NCBI GenBank assembly: GCA_014138645.1
Contig: JACJIB010000003.1
Location: 372,001 to 436,000 of the forward strand
Length of the DNA stretch: 64,000 bases
From: Methylorubrum thiocyanatum
Lineage (GTDB): Bacteria > Pseudomonadota > Alphaproteobacteria > Rhizobiales > Beijerinckiaceae
Reading direction: 5' to 3'
Notes under the pieces: model-generated
Told to the model about the DNA's origin: nothing
The model's input: the letters and a program-made list of their open reading frames with translations, nothing else
Databases searched by the model: none
Position numbers and translations under genes: made by a program
In this document: in pieces, positions 48,699-57,402 of the stretch
Position numbering within the stretch: position 1 is the first letter of the stretch
Layout: every line of letters begins with the position of its first letter

Positions 48699-49712
48699 AT
48701 GCACGCTCTCGTCACGGGCTCGGCCGGGTTCATCGGCCATGCGCTGAGCCGCCGCCTGCTGGCGGCGGGCCACGGCGTGACAGGCTTCGATGCCCTCTCG
48801 CCCTATTACGACGTCGCGCTGAAGCGGGCGCGGCACGCGGATCTGGCCCGGCATCCCGGCTTCGAGGCTGTGGAGGCGCGGCTGGAGACGCCCGGTGCGC
48901 TCCTCGACGTGATGGCGCGCGTCAAACCCGACCTCGTCTTCCACCTCGCGGCCCAGGCCGGCGTCCGCTACAGCCTCATCGACCCCGGCGCCTATGTCGA
49001 AGCCAACCTCGTCGGCTTCGCCAACCTGCTGGAGGCCGTGCGCGCCCATCCGGTGCGGCACCTGCTGACGGCCTCGACCAGTTCGGCTTATGGCGGCAAC
49101 ACGAGTGTGCCGTTCCGCGAGACCGACCGCGCGGTCTCCCCGCTCACCCTCTACGCCGCCTCGAAGCTCGCCAACGAGGCGATGGCGCATTCCTACGCCC
49201 ACCTGTTCGGTGTGCCGACGACCGCCTTCCGCTTCTTCACGGTCTACGGCCCCTGGGGCCGGCCGGACATGGCGCTGTTCCTGTTCACCCGGAAGATCCT
49301 GGCCGGCGAACCGATCGAGGTGTTCGGCGAGGGCGCGGCGGAGCGCGACTTCACCTTCATCGACGATCTCGTCGACGCGATCCTGGCCCTGTCCGAGCGC
49401 CCGCCGCCGCTTCCATCCGCGGGCGGCCCGGTCTCGCCGGCCGATACCCTGAGCGCGGTGGCGCCCTATCGTCTCGTCAATATCGGTGGCGGTCGCCCGG
49501 TCCGGCTCGACGCCATGATCGGTGCCCTCGAAACCGCTCTGGGGCGAAAGGCCGAGCGTGTGCTCAAGCCGCTCCCGCCCGGGGACGTGATCCGCACCCA
49601 TGCCAGCACCGATCTGCTGGCCGACCTCGTCGGCCGCCTGCCCGAGACGCCGCTGGAGATCGGCATTCCGGCCTTCGTGAAGTGGTACCTCGGCTACTAC
49701 GGGACACCGTAG
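48699..49712 (+). CDS. NAD-dependent epimerase, probable UDP-glucuronate 4-epimerase
   Basis: The 337-residue short-chain dehydrogenase/reductase of the extended class has an NAD loop VTGSAGFIG (5-13), STSSAYGGN with the catalytic Ser, and Tyr152-x3-Lys156 (YAASK). The features FDALSPYYDVALKRAR, RYSLIDPGAYVEANLVGF and FFTVYGPWGRPDMALFLF are those of UDP-glucuronate 4-epimerases. Product UDP-galacturonate would serve cell-surface polysaccharide. The ugd gene follows after 184 bases and would supply its substrate. Confidence 0.9.
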   Translation: MHALVTGSAGFIGHALSRRLLAAGHGVTGFDALSPYYDVALKRARHADLARHPGFEAVEARLETPGALLDVMARVKPDLVFHLAAQAGVRYSLIDPGAYVEANLVGFANLLEAVRAHPVRHLLTASTSSAYGGNTSVPFRETDRAVSPLTLYAASKLANEAMAHSYAHLFGVPTTAFRFFTVYGPWGRPDMALFLFTRKILAGEPIEVFGEGAAERDFTFIDDLVDAILALSERPPPLPSAGGPVSPADTLSAVAPYRLVNIGGGRPVRLDAMIGALETALGRKAERVLKPLPPGDVIRTHASTDLLADLVGRLPETPLEIGIPAFVKWYLGYYGTP

Positions 49713-49896
49713 AGCGCGGCCCCCGTTCAAAGACGGATCACAGCCTTTCGGGGCGCAACGCTCACCCGGATGCGCCCGGGCCGGCCACGCTGCGCGCATT
49801 GCCCACTTCGGAAAATATGCCGACCCTTGTGACGGCCGGCCTCCTCCGCGGTTCCCGAGGATCGAGGGCCGCCAGGGCAGGGGAGACGGATCGCCG

Positions 49897-51213
49897 ATGC
49901 GCATCGCGATGATTGGGTCGGGCTATGTAGGCCTGGTGTCGGGCGCCTGCCTCGCCGATTTCGGCCACGAGGTCGTCTGCATCGACAAGGATCCCGAAAA
50001 GATCGCCGCCCTCAATGAGGGCCGCATGCCGATCTACGAGCCCGGCCTCGACGCGCTGGTGGCCGAGAACGTCCGCCAGAAGCGCCTCGCCTTCTCCACC
50101 GATCTCAAGCCCGCCGTCGCAGGGGCTCAGGCCGTCTTCATCGCCGTCGGCACGCCGTCGCGCCGCGGCGACGGCTTCGCCGACCTCTCCTACGTCTACG
50201 CCGCGGCCCGCGCGATCGCCGAGGCGCTGACCGGCTACGCCGTCGTCGTCACCAAATCGACCGTGCCCGTCGGCACCGGCGACGAGGTCGAGCGCATCCT
50301 GCGCGAGGCCCGCCCCGACCTCGATATCGGCGTCGCCTCCAATCCCGAATTCCTGCGCGAGGGCGCCGCCATCGGCGACTTCAAGCGCCCCGACCGCATC
50401 GTCATCGGCGCCGAGGACGCCCGCGCGGCGGCCGTGATGCAGGAGGTCTACCGCCCGCTCTACCTCAACCAGGCGCCGATCCTGTTCACCGGCCGCCGCA
50501 CGGCGGAGCTGACCAAGTACGCCGCCAACGCGTTTCTGGCCACCAAGATCACCTTCATCAACGAGATCGCCGATCTGTGCGAGCAGGTCGGCGCCAATGT
50601 GCAGGAGGTCGCCCGCGGCATCGGGCTCGACAACCGCATCGGGTCGAAGTTCCTGCATGCGGGTCCGGGCTATGGCGGCTCGTGCTTTCCCAAGGACACG
50701 CTGGCGCTGGTGAAGACGGCGCAGGATTACGGCACGCCGGTGCGGATCGTCGAGACGGTGGTGGCGGTCAACGACCAGCGCAAGCGCGCGATGGCGCGCA
50801 AGGTGATCGCGGCCTGCGGCGGGTCGGTGCGGGGCAAGCGGGTGGCGCTCTTGGGCCTGACGTTCAAGCCGAACACCGACGACATGCGCGACGCGCCGTC
50901 GCTGTCGATCATCGCCGGCTTGCAGGATGCCGGCGCCCGGATCGTGGCCTACGATCCGGAGGGGATGGAGCAGGCGCGGCCGCTTCTTCAGGGCGTGGAC
51001 TATGCCGAGGATGCCTATGCCTGCGCCGAAGGGGCGGATGCGCTGGTGATCGTGACGGAGTGGAACGCGTTCCGGGCTCTGGATCTGGCGCGGCTGAAGG
51101 CGATGATGGCCGCCCCCGTCCTCGTCGACCTGCGCAACGTCTACGCGCCCGACGAGGCCCGCCGCCACGGCCTGCGCCATGTCGGCGTCGGGGCTCTGGC
51201 CAGCCGCGACTGA
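49897..51213 (+). CDS. ugd: UDP-glucose 6-dehydrogenase
   Basis: The 438-residue NAD-dependent enzyme turns UDP-glucose into UDP-glucuronate. The N-terminal GSGYVGLVSGACLADFGHEV binds NAD, the central KYAANAFLATKI is the helix with the conserved Lys, and the catalytic Cys263 is in GGSCFPKD. The C-terminal LGLTFKPNTDDMRDAPS binds UDP. It is paired with the epimerase just before it for an acidic polysaccharide. Confidence 0.97.
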   Translation: MRIAMIGSGYVGLVSGACLADFGHEVVCIDKDPEKIAALNEGRMPIYEPGLDALVAENVRQKRLAFSTDLKPAVAGAQAVFIAVGTPSRRGDGFADLSYVYAAARAIAEALTGYAVVVTKSTVPVGTGDEVERILREARPDLDIGVASNPEFLREGAAIGDFKRPDRIVIGAEDARAAAVMQEVYRPLYLNQAPILFTGRRTAELTKYAANAFLATKITFINEIADLCEQVGANVQEVARGIGLDNRIGSKFLHAGPGYGGSCFPKDTLALVKTAQDYGTPVRIVETVVAVNDQRKRAMARKVIAACGGSVRGKRVALLGLTFKPNTDDMRDAPSLSIIAGLQDAGARIVAYDPEGMEQARPLLQGVDYAEDAYACAEGADALVIVTEWNAFRALDLARLKAMMAAPVLVDLRNVYAPDEARRHGLRHVGVGALASRD

Positions 51214-51214
51214 C

Positions 51215-51607
51215 TTAGCCCCCGTTCGGTCGAACCCGCCGCTCGACTCCGCCGCTCGACTCCGCCGATTTAGCGCGGCGGGCGAGCAGGAGGTGCAGCG
51301 TCTGCGCGGCGAGGCCGCCGATCAGGGCTGCGCCCCCCTTCACCAGGAAATCGACCACCCGGCCGTGCCGGCTCGCGGTCAGGCCCTGCGCCGCTTCGAG
51401 GGTTCCGGCGAGGACGACGGCGGCGAGAAGCGCCAGCACCCAGCGTCGGGGATAGGAGAGGGCGAGGAGGAAGCCGAACAGAGCGTAGGCGCCGGCCCGC
51501 TCCAGGTTCGCCGAGGCCACGACCGGGCGCGCCTCCAGCGGCGAGAGCGTCACGACGACGAGGCCGATGGCCACGGTCCACGCCATCAGGCGAACAAGCG
51601 TCAGCAT
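51215..51607 (-). CDS. VanZ-like membrane protein
   Basis: The 130-residue protein has four hydrophobic helices and the VanZ-like layout: LMAWTVAIGLVVVTLSPLEARPV, ERAGAYALFGFLLALSYP, AAVVLAGTLEAAQGLTASRHGRVVDFLVKGGAAL with the conserved GRVVDFLVK. It has no known enzyme activity. ATG 51607 is the first start that keeps the helix intact. Convergent with ugd, with stops 1 base apart. Confidence 0.82.
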   Translation of the reverse strand: MLTLVRLMAWTVAIGLVVVTLSPLEARPVVASANLERAGAYALFGFLLALSYPRRWVLALLAAVVLAGTLEAAQGLTASRHGRVVDFLVKGGAALIGGLAAQTLHLLLARRAKSAESSGGVERRVRPNGG

Positions 51608-51669
51608 GGAGTCTCGTGTGCGCAAGCCGGGGCCGAGGTCAAGCGGGCGGCATACACCGCGAGGTGGCC

Positions 51670-51750
51670 TCACTCCACCGACGCCGCGATCAACGAGAAG
51701 ACCAGCCCGAGAGCCAGGTTGCAGGCGAGCAGGATCACGAACAGGGTCAC
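51670..51750 (-). CDS. Possible tiny single-helix membrane peptide
   Basis: A 26-residue frame GTG-start peptide is one hydrophobic helix (TLFVILLACNLALGLVFSLI) closed by AASVE. GAGG lies 6-9 bases before GTG 51750. It sits between a VanZ-like gene and a small secreted-protein gene on the same strand. Too short for certainty. Confidence 0.3.
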   Translation of the reverse strand: MTLFVILLACNLALGLVFSLIAASVE

Positions 51751-51757
51751 GCTCGCC

Positions 51758-51982
51758 TCACGCCGTGCAGGTCAGGACGATGTAGGGCCAGCGCGGCGGG
51801 CACGACGCACGCGTCGTCCCGCGTGCCGAGGGCGCGGCGCCGCCCGTCGGACCGGGAGCGGCGCGCAGAATGTCGGAGCGGTCCTTCGACACGGTCGCAG
51901 CCACAGCGGGACCGGGAGCGGCGCAGGACACGACCAGCAGGATCGAGACGGCCCGTCCGGCGGCAGCAGCGATCTTCGACAT
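51758..51982 (-). CDS. Small secreted hypothetical protein
   Basis: The 74-residue protein has a signal peptide (SKIAAAAGRAVSILLVVSCA, cleavage near AVA-AT). Two cysteines in the mature end (CPPRWPYIVLTC) may be paired. A short CPPRWPYIVLTC-type ending is also seen in other small Rhizobiales exported proteins, but I recognise no named family. The tiny frame at 51670-51750 follows it. Confidence 0.5.
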   Translation of the reverse strand: MSKIAAAAGRAVSILLVVSCAAPGPAVAATVSKDRSDILRAAPGPTGGAAPSARGTTRASCPPRWPYIVLTCTA

Positions 51983-52163
51983 CTTTCCCCTCGCGACGTC
52001 TCACGTCTCGCAAGAGGCGGATTAGCCTCGGCTGTTTGCAGGCATGTTGCGCCGAGTGTTGCGTCGTCTTCCTCGCCACCGGCCGCGGCCGCCCGGCAAC
52101 CTCGATACGGCGAGGGATTGAAAATTTTCTTTAAGGATGCGCGAGACTACTTAAGTGCAAAAC

Positions 52164-52310
52164 ATGCCGGATATCCCTAATTTGGAGGATGCAATTGTCC
52201 CGAATTCGTTGCCTGCTTCGGCCGTGGGCGCCCGATCCGACGTGAGGCTGGACGACGCGATGGCGCGTGCCGAGGGCGGACTCGGGGCCCCGAGGGGGAA
52301 CGGATCATGA
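52164..52310 (+). CDS. Possible small protein (48 residues)
   Basis: The frame starts MPDIPNLEDAIVPNSL behind an AT-rich, promoter-like stretch (about 52115-52160). TTTGGAGG lies inside it rather than before it, so its ribosome site is unclear. Its stop overlaps the ATG of the next small frame (ATGA). The pairing and the upstream AT-rich patch support expression; no domain is seen. Confidence 0.35.
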   Translation: MPDIPNLEDAIVPNSLPASAVGARSDVRLDDAMARAEGGLGAPRGNGS

Positions 52311-52531
52311 TCAGGAATGGGGCGGTTCATCCGCGCTGGGTCTTACGCAGGGACGAGCGGCGGGCCGGGCGCTACGACGGCAACAAGGTGGTGCGCTGGA
52401 TCGCGCGGCCGACGCTGATGAAGGGGCGCTCGAAATCGGCCGTGGCGGGAGCGGAGGACGGTGCGGCCGGCTTCGCGGCCCCGTCCCGCCCCAACGGCTA
52501 CCCCGCCCTGCGGATCGTCTCCGACACCTGA
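52307..52531 (+). CDS. Small basic hypothetical protein
   Basis: The 74-residue basic protein (RWVLRRDERRAGRYDGNKVVRW, KGRSKSAVAG) has third codon positions strongly G/C after the first ten codons, as in real genes here. It is coupled to the 48-codon frame by ATGA overlap. No family recognised; it could bind nucleic acid by charge, but that is a guess. Confidence 0.45.
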   Translation: MIRNGAVHPRWVLRRDERRAGRYDGNKVVRWIARPTLMKGRSKSAVAGAEDGAAGFAAPSRPNGYPALRIVSDT

Positions 52532-52708
52532 CCCGGGGAATCGCGAGGAATCGCTGCGGCGTTCGAAGGCGCGCCGCTCCGGCCTCGATGGGAATCGGTG
52601 ATGATTTGCCCGGCTCGGCCGGTGAATCCCTTGGCAAGCTCCCCGGCGCGGTTCATGCTTTCCCCACGAAAGCCGCCGGATCACGCGGCGGCATCGGAGG
52701 ATCGTCCC

Positions 52709-52981
52709 ATGCTCGCCGCCAACCGCTTGGTCAAATCGGCCTGGATCGCCGTCGATATCACCAAGGAGCGCACCGAACGGGTGCTTGTGGTCGAGGCCTA
52801 TATCGCCGTCAGTCCTCTCGAGAAGAACTTCGACGCCCATCGCTACGAGCGGGTCGTCGAGGACGTGCGGCGCGTGCTGGCCGAGCACCCTGAAATCGAC
52901 CGCGCCTCGATCCTGAGCATGCACCGCGATGCCGGCTGCACCGCCCTGTTCCGCAGCCAGCCCGCTTCCGTGCCGGCCTGA
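52709..52981 (+). CDS. Small conserved hypothetical protein
   Basis: The 90-residue protein has a beta-strand start (SAWIAVDITKERTERVLVVEAYIAV) and a helix (RYERVVEDVRRVLAEHPEID). GGAGG precedes ATG 52709 at good spacing. The clean start, codon pattern and compact alpha/beta layout suggest a real soluble protein. No family recognised. Confidence 0.6.
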   Translation: MLAANRLVKSAWIAVDITKERTERVLVVEAYIAVSPLEKNFDAHRYERVVEDVRRVLAEHPEIDRASILSMHRDAGCTALFRSQPASVPA

Positions 52982-53006
52982 CGCGATCGGAAAGGTCGCC
53001 GCCCGA

Positions 53007-53324
53007 TCAGTCGAGCGGTGCCGCGGCCGGGTCGGCGGGCCGCGCCTCGTCGAGCCCAGGGTTGCGCAGGCCCGGCGTGACGGAGGCCCCGCGTGCGCCT
53101 GAGCCGGCGCCGCAGCCGGAGCAGATCGAGCGGGCGGCGCGATGGCTGCGCTCGGCGATCCGCTGGTCGAACGCGGCCTGACGCGCCATGGATTCCTCGG
53201 CGCTGCGCTGCGTGAGGATCGAGGCGTCCATCGCCTGCGACGGCCGAGCAGGTCCGTCACCCTCCAGAGGACCGGCCAGGGCCGGGGTCACGAGTGCGAG
53301 CAGGGCGAAAGGGGCAGCGCGCAT
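53007..53324 (-). CDS. Small secreted hypothetical protein
   Basis: The 105-residue protein has a signal peptide (RAAPFALLALVTPALAGP, cleavage near ALA-GP). A helical polar part with AEESMARQAAFDQRIAERSHRAARS follows, then a CSGCG pair that might bind metal or form a disulfide, and a proline-rich tail. Convergent with the 52709 gene. Function unknown. Confidence 0.6.
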   Translation of the reverse strand: MRAAPFALLALVTPALAGPLEGDGPARPSQAMDASILTQRSAEESMARQAAFDQRIAERSHRAARSICSGCGAGSGARGASVTPGLRNPGLDEARPADPAAAPLD

Positions 53325-53430
53325 CGGCCGTGGCTCCGTTCTCCGGCCGGCACGCGATGCCGGCCGATCCGATGATAGGCAGATCGGCCGACACCGCAAA
53401 GGTGGCCTGACGCGTCGCGAACGACGGCCT

Positions 53431-54969
53431 TCAGCGGCGCACCGCCTCCTGACTCAGGCCATTGTCGAGGAAGAGGCGGTAGGCCGGGTTGTCGGTCTCG
53501 TCGACGTAGGGGTAGGCGAGGGCTTCGAGGGCGGCCTCGAACCGGGGTCGCTCCGCCGCCGGCACCTCGATCCCGGCAAGCACCCGGCCATAATCGGCGC
53601 CGTGGTTGCGGTAGTGGAACAGGCTGATGTTGAAGCCGTCGCCCAACGCCTCCAAGAACTTCATCAGCGCGCCCGGCCGCTCGGGGAATTGGAAGCGGTA
53701 GAGCCGCTCGTCGGCGAGACCCTGGGCGCGCCCCCCCACCATGTAGCGGACATGCACCTTGGCCATCTCGTTGTCGCTCATGTCGGCGACGCGGTAGCCG
53801 GCGCTTTCCAGGGCCGCGATCAGGTCGCGCTTCTCGGGCTTGCCGCCCGGCAGGTTGATGCCGACGAAGATGCGCGCGTCGCTGCCCTGGGCATAGCGAT
53901 AATTGAATTCGGTGATCGCGCGGGGACCGAGGGCGGCGATGAAGGCGCGGTAGGCGCCGGGCCGCTCGGGGATGGTGACGCCGAGCAGCACCTCGCGCTC
54001 CTCGCCGATTTCCGCCCGCTCGGCGATGTGGCGCAGGCGGTCGAAATTGAGGTTGGCGCCCGACGAGATCGCCACCAGCGGCCCCGTGCCGGGGTTCTGC
54101 GCCGCCCAGGCCTTGGCTCCGGCGAGACTCAGCGCCCCCGACGGCTCGGAGATCGCGCGGGTGTCGTCGAAGATGTCCTTGACCGCCGCGCACATCGCGT
54201 CGGTGTCGACGGTGATGACCGCGTCGAGATGCTCGCGGCAGAGGCGGAAGGTTTCCTCGCCCGCCTGCCGCACGGCGACGCCGTCGGCGAACAGGCCGAC
54301 GGTGGGCAGGGTCACCCGCTCGCTGGCCCGGATCGCCTCGGCCATGGAGGCGGCGTCGTCCGGCTCGACGCCGATGACCTTGGTCTCGGGGCGCAGATAC
54401 TTCACGAAGGTTGCGATGCCGGCCGCCAAGCCGCCGCCGCCGATGGGGACGAAGATCGCCTCGATCGGCCCCGTGTGCTGGTGCAGGATCTCCATGCCGA
54501 TCGTGCCCTGGCCCGCGATCACCTCGGGATCGTCGAACGGGTGCAGGAAGGTCAGGCCCCACTGCGCCTCCAGGCGGCGCGCCTCGGCCAGGGCCTCGTC
54601 GAAGGCGTCGCCGTGCAGCACCACCTCGGCGCCCCGCGCCCGGCAGGCATCGACCTTGATGGCCGGCGTGGTGCGCGGCATCACGATGACCGCCCGCACC
54701 CCGAGCCGGGCCGCGCCGAGCGCCACGCCCTGCGCATGGTTGCCGGCCGAGGCGCAGATCACGCCGCGCTCCAACTGCTCGCGCGGCAGCGAGGCCATCT
54801 TGTTGTAGGCGCCGCGCAGCTTGAACGAGAAGACCGGCTGCAGGTCCTCGCGCTTGAGCAGAACGGGTCGGCCGAGCCGCTTCGTCAGACGCGGCATGGG
54901 GTCGAGCGGGCTCTCGATGGCCACGTCGTAGACGCGGGCGGAGAGGATCTTCTTGATGTAGTCGGTCAC
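53431..54969 (-). CDS. ilvA: Threonine ammonia-lyase, biosynthetic
   Basis: The 512-residue enzyme turns threonine into 2-oxobutanoate, the first step to isoleucine. A PLP-binding Lys50 is in FSFKLRGAYN, the phosphate loop in PIGGGGLAAG, and SAGNHAQGVALGAARLG and SSGANLNFDRLR are typical. Two ACT-like domains at the C-terminus (about 335-415 and 430-500) give the long, isoleucine-regulated form. The minus-strand PilZ gene lies upstream. Confidence 0.96.
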   Translation of the reverse strand: MTDYIKKILSARVYDVAIESPLDPMPRLTKRLGRPVLLKREDLQPVFSFKLRGAYNKMASLPREQLERGVICASAGNHAQGVALGAARLGVRAVIVMPRTTPAIKVDACRARGAEVVLHGDAFDEALAEARRLEAQWGLTFLHPFDDPEVIAGQGTIGMEILHQHTGPIEAIFVPIGGGGLAAGIATFVKYLRPETKVIGVEPDDAASMAEAIRASERVTLPTVGLFADGVAVRQAGEETFRLCREHLDAVITVDTDAMCAAVKDIFDDTRAISEPSGALSLAGAKAWAAQNPGTGPLVAISSGANLNFDRLRHIAERAEIGEEREVLLGVTIPERPGAYRAFIAALGPRAITEFNYRYAQGSDARIFVGINLPGGKPEKRDLIAALESAGYRVADMSDNEMAKVHVRYMVGGRAQGLADERLYRFQFPERPGALMKFLEALGDGFNISLFHYRNHGADYGRVLAGIEVPAAERPRFEAALEALAYPYVDETDNPAYRLFLDNGLSQEAVRR

Positions 54970-55069
54970 GGGCAGGCTTTCGGCCGCGTCATCGGGCAGG
55001 GCTTACCCGGGGACTTAGACCTTCCGCAGCCGGGATGCGAGGGGCGGGGCCGTCAGGGACCGTCCCGGC

Positions 55070-55645
55070 TCAGAGCCGGATCTCGGCATGGACCTGCGCC
55101 GGATCGAGGGGGAAGGCGAAGGCGGCGCCGATGCCGTCGCGGAAGATGCGCACCACCTGCGCCGCCGTGGCGCCGATGGTGATGCGGGCCCCGCTGGCGA
55201 GCGTATGGTCGAGGGCGAGCGCCGCGCCGGAGGCCGAGACGTTGATGAGACGGCCCGGCAGCACCCGTCCGTCCTCAAGGGTCACGAGCACGTCCTTACG
55301 CGCCGGGTTGATCCGCGGATGCGCGCGGGCCGATTCGAAGCTGCGCCCCTGCTCGCGGGACAGCGCCAGCATGGTGCGGGCGACCTCGGCCGCCCGCTGC
55401 CGCGAGGTCATCAGGCGAACAACGAAAAGGTTGTCGTCGACGCTGACGACGCGGGTTTCCACCTGGCCGATATAGCGGATGCTGCAGGTGAGCGACTCGT
55501 CGACCGCCGGCTCGAACGCCGAGCGGAAGGTGATGCCGTCGGGGGAGAGGTCCTGCGTCACTGCGTAGAAGTCGGCCTGCCGACGGCTCCAGCAGAGCGC
55601 CGGAAGGAACACCGTGCGAAGGTCAGAGGCGGGGCGCTCGGTCAT
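55070..55645 (-). CDS. PilZ-domain protein
   Basis: The 191-residue protein seems to hold two PilZ-like beta-barrels. The second (about 105-190) is clear: HPRINPARKDVLVTLEDGRVLPGRLINVSASGAALAL. The N-terminal half (LSPDGITFRSAFEPAVDESLTCSI) is a degenerate copy. The c-di-GMP site (RxxxR...D/NxSxxG) reads RINPA...NVSASG, so a key Arg may be lost. Candidate c-di-GMP effector or a binding-dead relative. Confidence 0.8.
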   Translation of the reverse strand: MTERPASDLRTVFLPALCWSRRQADFYAVTQDLSPDGITFRSAFEPAVDESLTCSIRYIGQVETRVVSVDDNLFVVRLMTSRQRAAEVARTMLALSREQGRSFESARAHPRINPARKDVLVTLEDGRVLPGRLINVSASGAALALDHTLASGARITIGATAAQVVRIFRDGIGAAFAFPLDPAQVHAEIRL

Positions 55646-56096
55646 GGTCTCACGTGTCGTCGTTTCGCAACACTGCCGGCACAGCCCTGAAGGGAAGACG
55701 GAAGAAACGCTTCGATTTTTCCAGGATTTTTCCGGCAATTCGTTGCGACGCAAGCAGAGCGGCGAATGCGCGGCTTCCTGACCTTGGTTTCACGCAGTCT
55801 CGCACGATGACAACGCGGGCACGGCGTCGATCCAGAAACTTTGCCCACAATCGAGACGGCAACAGACGAAATGTCAGATCTCGCCGCATGCTGAGGTCGG
55901 AGCGAACCCTTGCGACTGTAAAGCCGCTTGGCGCGCAACCGCGGTCCGAAAGGCGATCAAAGCTATCGGATCTGCAATTCATGCGGTCTCGTCAGAGCCG
56001 TCATGCATCGACGCCATAACACGCACGGATCGGACCAGCGGGCCTTCGCGGAATGGCTGGTTGTCAGCGGCCACCGGCTGCAGGCATGGTCGGTCC
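55646..56096. other. Intergenic, 451 bases, no gene seen
   Basis: A moderately GC-poor region between divergent genes. A TTG-started frame from 55928 has a CNSCG pair but poor codon pattern and was not accepted. Promoters for the PilZ gene and slyX are expected here. Confidence 0.45.
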
Positions 56097-56327
56097 ATGA
56101 GCGACATCATGAGCGACAGGCCGCCCGACAGCGAGCGAATCGCGCGCCTCGAGATCCGGCTGACGGAGCAGGAAGCGGTGATCGAGGATCTGAACGCAGC
56201 CCTCACCGCGCAGTGGACGGTGATCGACCGACTCACCCGGCAGCTCGGGCGGTTGCAGGAACAGGTCGAGGAGAGCGCCTTCCGAGCCGCCAGCGGTGCG
56301 CCGGAGCCGCCGCCGCCGCATTATTGA
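56097..56327 (+). CDS. slyX: SlyX family protein
   Basis: The 76-residue coiled-coil protein has the SlyX pattern ERIARLEIRLTEQEAVIEDLNAAL...QWTVIDRLTRQLGRLQEQVEE and a proline-rich end APEPPPPHY. Its function is not known. ATG 56097 and ATG 56109 are both possible; the helix is unaffected. Confidence 0.88.
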   Translation: MSDIMSDRPPDSERIARLEIRLTEQEAVIEDLNAALTAQWTVIDRLTRQLGRLQEQVEESAFRAASGAPEPPPPHY

Positions 56328-56369
56328 CGGCGGATCGCGGATGATGGGGCCGACGGGGCGGAGGGTCTG

Positions 56370-56714
56370 ATGCGTAGGACGGCTTTCAAGGGGCAGGAGC
56401 GATTGCGGCCTCTCGGCTCGTGCCTCGCAGCGCTACTCCTGTCCGCTGGCATCCTGCCGGCGGCTGCGTTCGAACGCGCACCGCTTCCCTCGGAGGCGCC
56501 GATGGAGCCGTGCCCGAGCCAGGGTGCGAACTTCTTCCGCATTCCCGGCACGACGACCTGACTGCGCCTGTCAGGCCGGGTCAGGGCCGGAATCGATGCC
56601 GGCCCGGGCCGCACCGCCGCCCCGGTGCAGGGTCGTGTCTCCGTCGATGCCCGCGGCAATTCAGCCCTGGGGCCCGTGCGCAGCTTCGTCCGGATCGAGG
56701 CCGGGGCACATTGA
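56370..56714 (+). pseudogene. Porin-like exported protein interrupted by in-frame TGA
   Basis: A 63-codon frame has a signal peptide and the start of a porin-type N-terminus (PCPSQGANFFRIPGTTT). It meets TGA at 56559-56561, exactly where porins of this group have Cys (GTxTC). The same frame then stays open for 50 more codons, beginning LRLSGRVRAGIDAGPG and ending FVRIEAGAH before TGA 56712-56714, and these continue the porin-like pattern. So a TGC-to-TGA change is likely. It may be a pseudogene, a sequencing error, or rarely a read-through protein. Confidence 0.7.
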
Positions 56715-56729
56715 GCGGCGCGAGCCGGA

Positions 56730-57149
56730 TCAGTCGTCGCGGTAGACCCGCTCGCGGCGCTCGTGCCGCTCCTGGGCTTCCAGGGACAGGGTCGCGATCG
56801 GTCGCGCGTCGAGCCGCTTGAGCGAGATCGGCTCGCCGGTCTCCTCGCAGAAGCCGTAGGACCCGTCCTCCAGCCGGGCGAGGGCCGCGTCGATCTTGCT
56901 CGTCAGCTTGCGCTGGCGGTCGCGGGCGCGCAGTTCGATGGCCCGGTCGGTCTCGGACGAGGCGCGGTCGGCGAGATCCGGATGGTTCTCGTTCTCGCTC
57001 TGGAGCGCCGTGAGCGTATCCTGCGCCTCGCGCAGAATCTCGCTCTTCCACGTGAGCAGCTTGCGCCGGAAGTACTCGCGCTGCCGCTCATTCATGAAGG
57101 GCTCGTCGTCGGAGGGCCTGTAGCCGTCCTCGATCGTGACCTTCGCCAT
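56730..57149 (-). CDS. dksA: DksA/TraR family transcription factor
   Basis: The 139-residue protein is DksA by the coiled coil (residues about 20-100, FMNERQREYFRRKLLTWKSEILREAQDTL) and the end GFCEETGEPISLKRLDARPIATLSLEAQERHE. Three of the four zinc-finger cysteines are gone; only Cys101 or so remains. Such Cys-poor DksA forms exist in other bacteria and can work without zinc. It would bind RNA polymerase and take part in ppGpp control, which is of note with the MESH1-like gene in this window. Confidence 0.93.
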   Translation of the reverse strand: MAKVTIEDGYRPSDDEPFMNERQREYFRRKLLTWKSEILREAQDTLTALQSENENHPDLADRASSETDRAIELRARDRQRKLTSKIDAALARLEDGSYGFCEETGEPISLKRLDARPIATLSLEAQERHERRERVYRDD

Positions 57150-57175
57150 CGTCTTTTCCTCGCGCTCCCTGCCGG

Positions 57176-57313
57176 TCAGCGGCGATCTTGGGCGAGGCTA
57201 TAATCGAGCCGGGCAAGCTCCACAACGCGCGGATGCCGCCTCGCACCGTCTCGCGCAAAAAGCTCCCGCGCTGCGGCAAACACGACACGCTCAAGTCCCT
57301 CTCGATCCGACAT
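57176..57313 (-). CDS. Possible small protein (45 residues)
   Basis: The frame MSDREGLERVVFAAARELFARDGARRHPRVVELARLDYSLAQDRR is cut here into recognisable parts: an amphipathic helix up to FARDG, then a basic turn. It lies just upstream of dksA on the same strand, with a 26-base gap. No Shine-Dalgarno is obvious and no family known. Confidence 0.38.
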   Translation of the reverse strand: MSDREGLERVVFAAARELFARDGARRHPRVVELARLDYSLAQDRR

Positions 57314-57402
57314 CAGGTTGAGGGCGGACCGGCGAACGCACATGCGACAGCGCCCCCCTCGATCTCGCCTCGCGCGAGTCCCCAGGGCTCGATGCATCCG
57401 CC

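Noticed and set aside
55928..56344. TTG-start frame with a CNSCG pair
   Set aside because: Poor codon pattern, overlaps slyX in another frame, no family.
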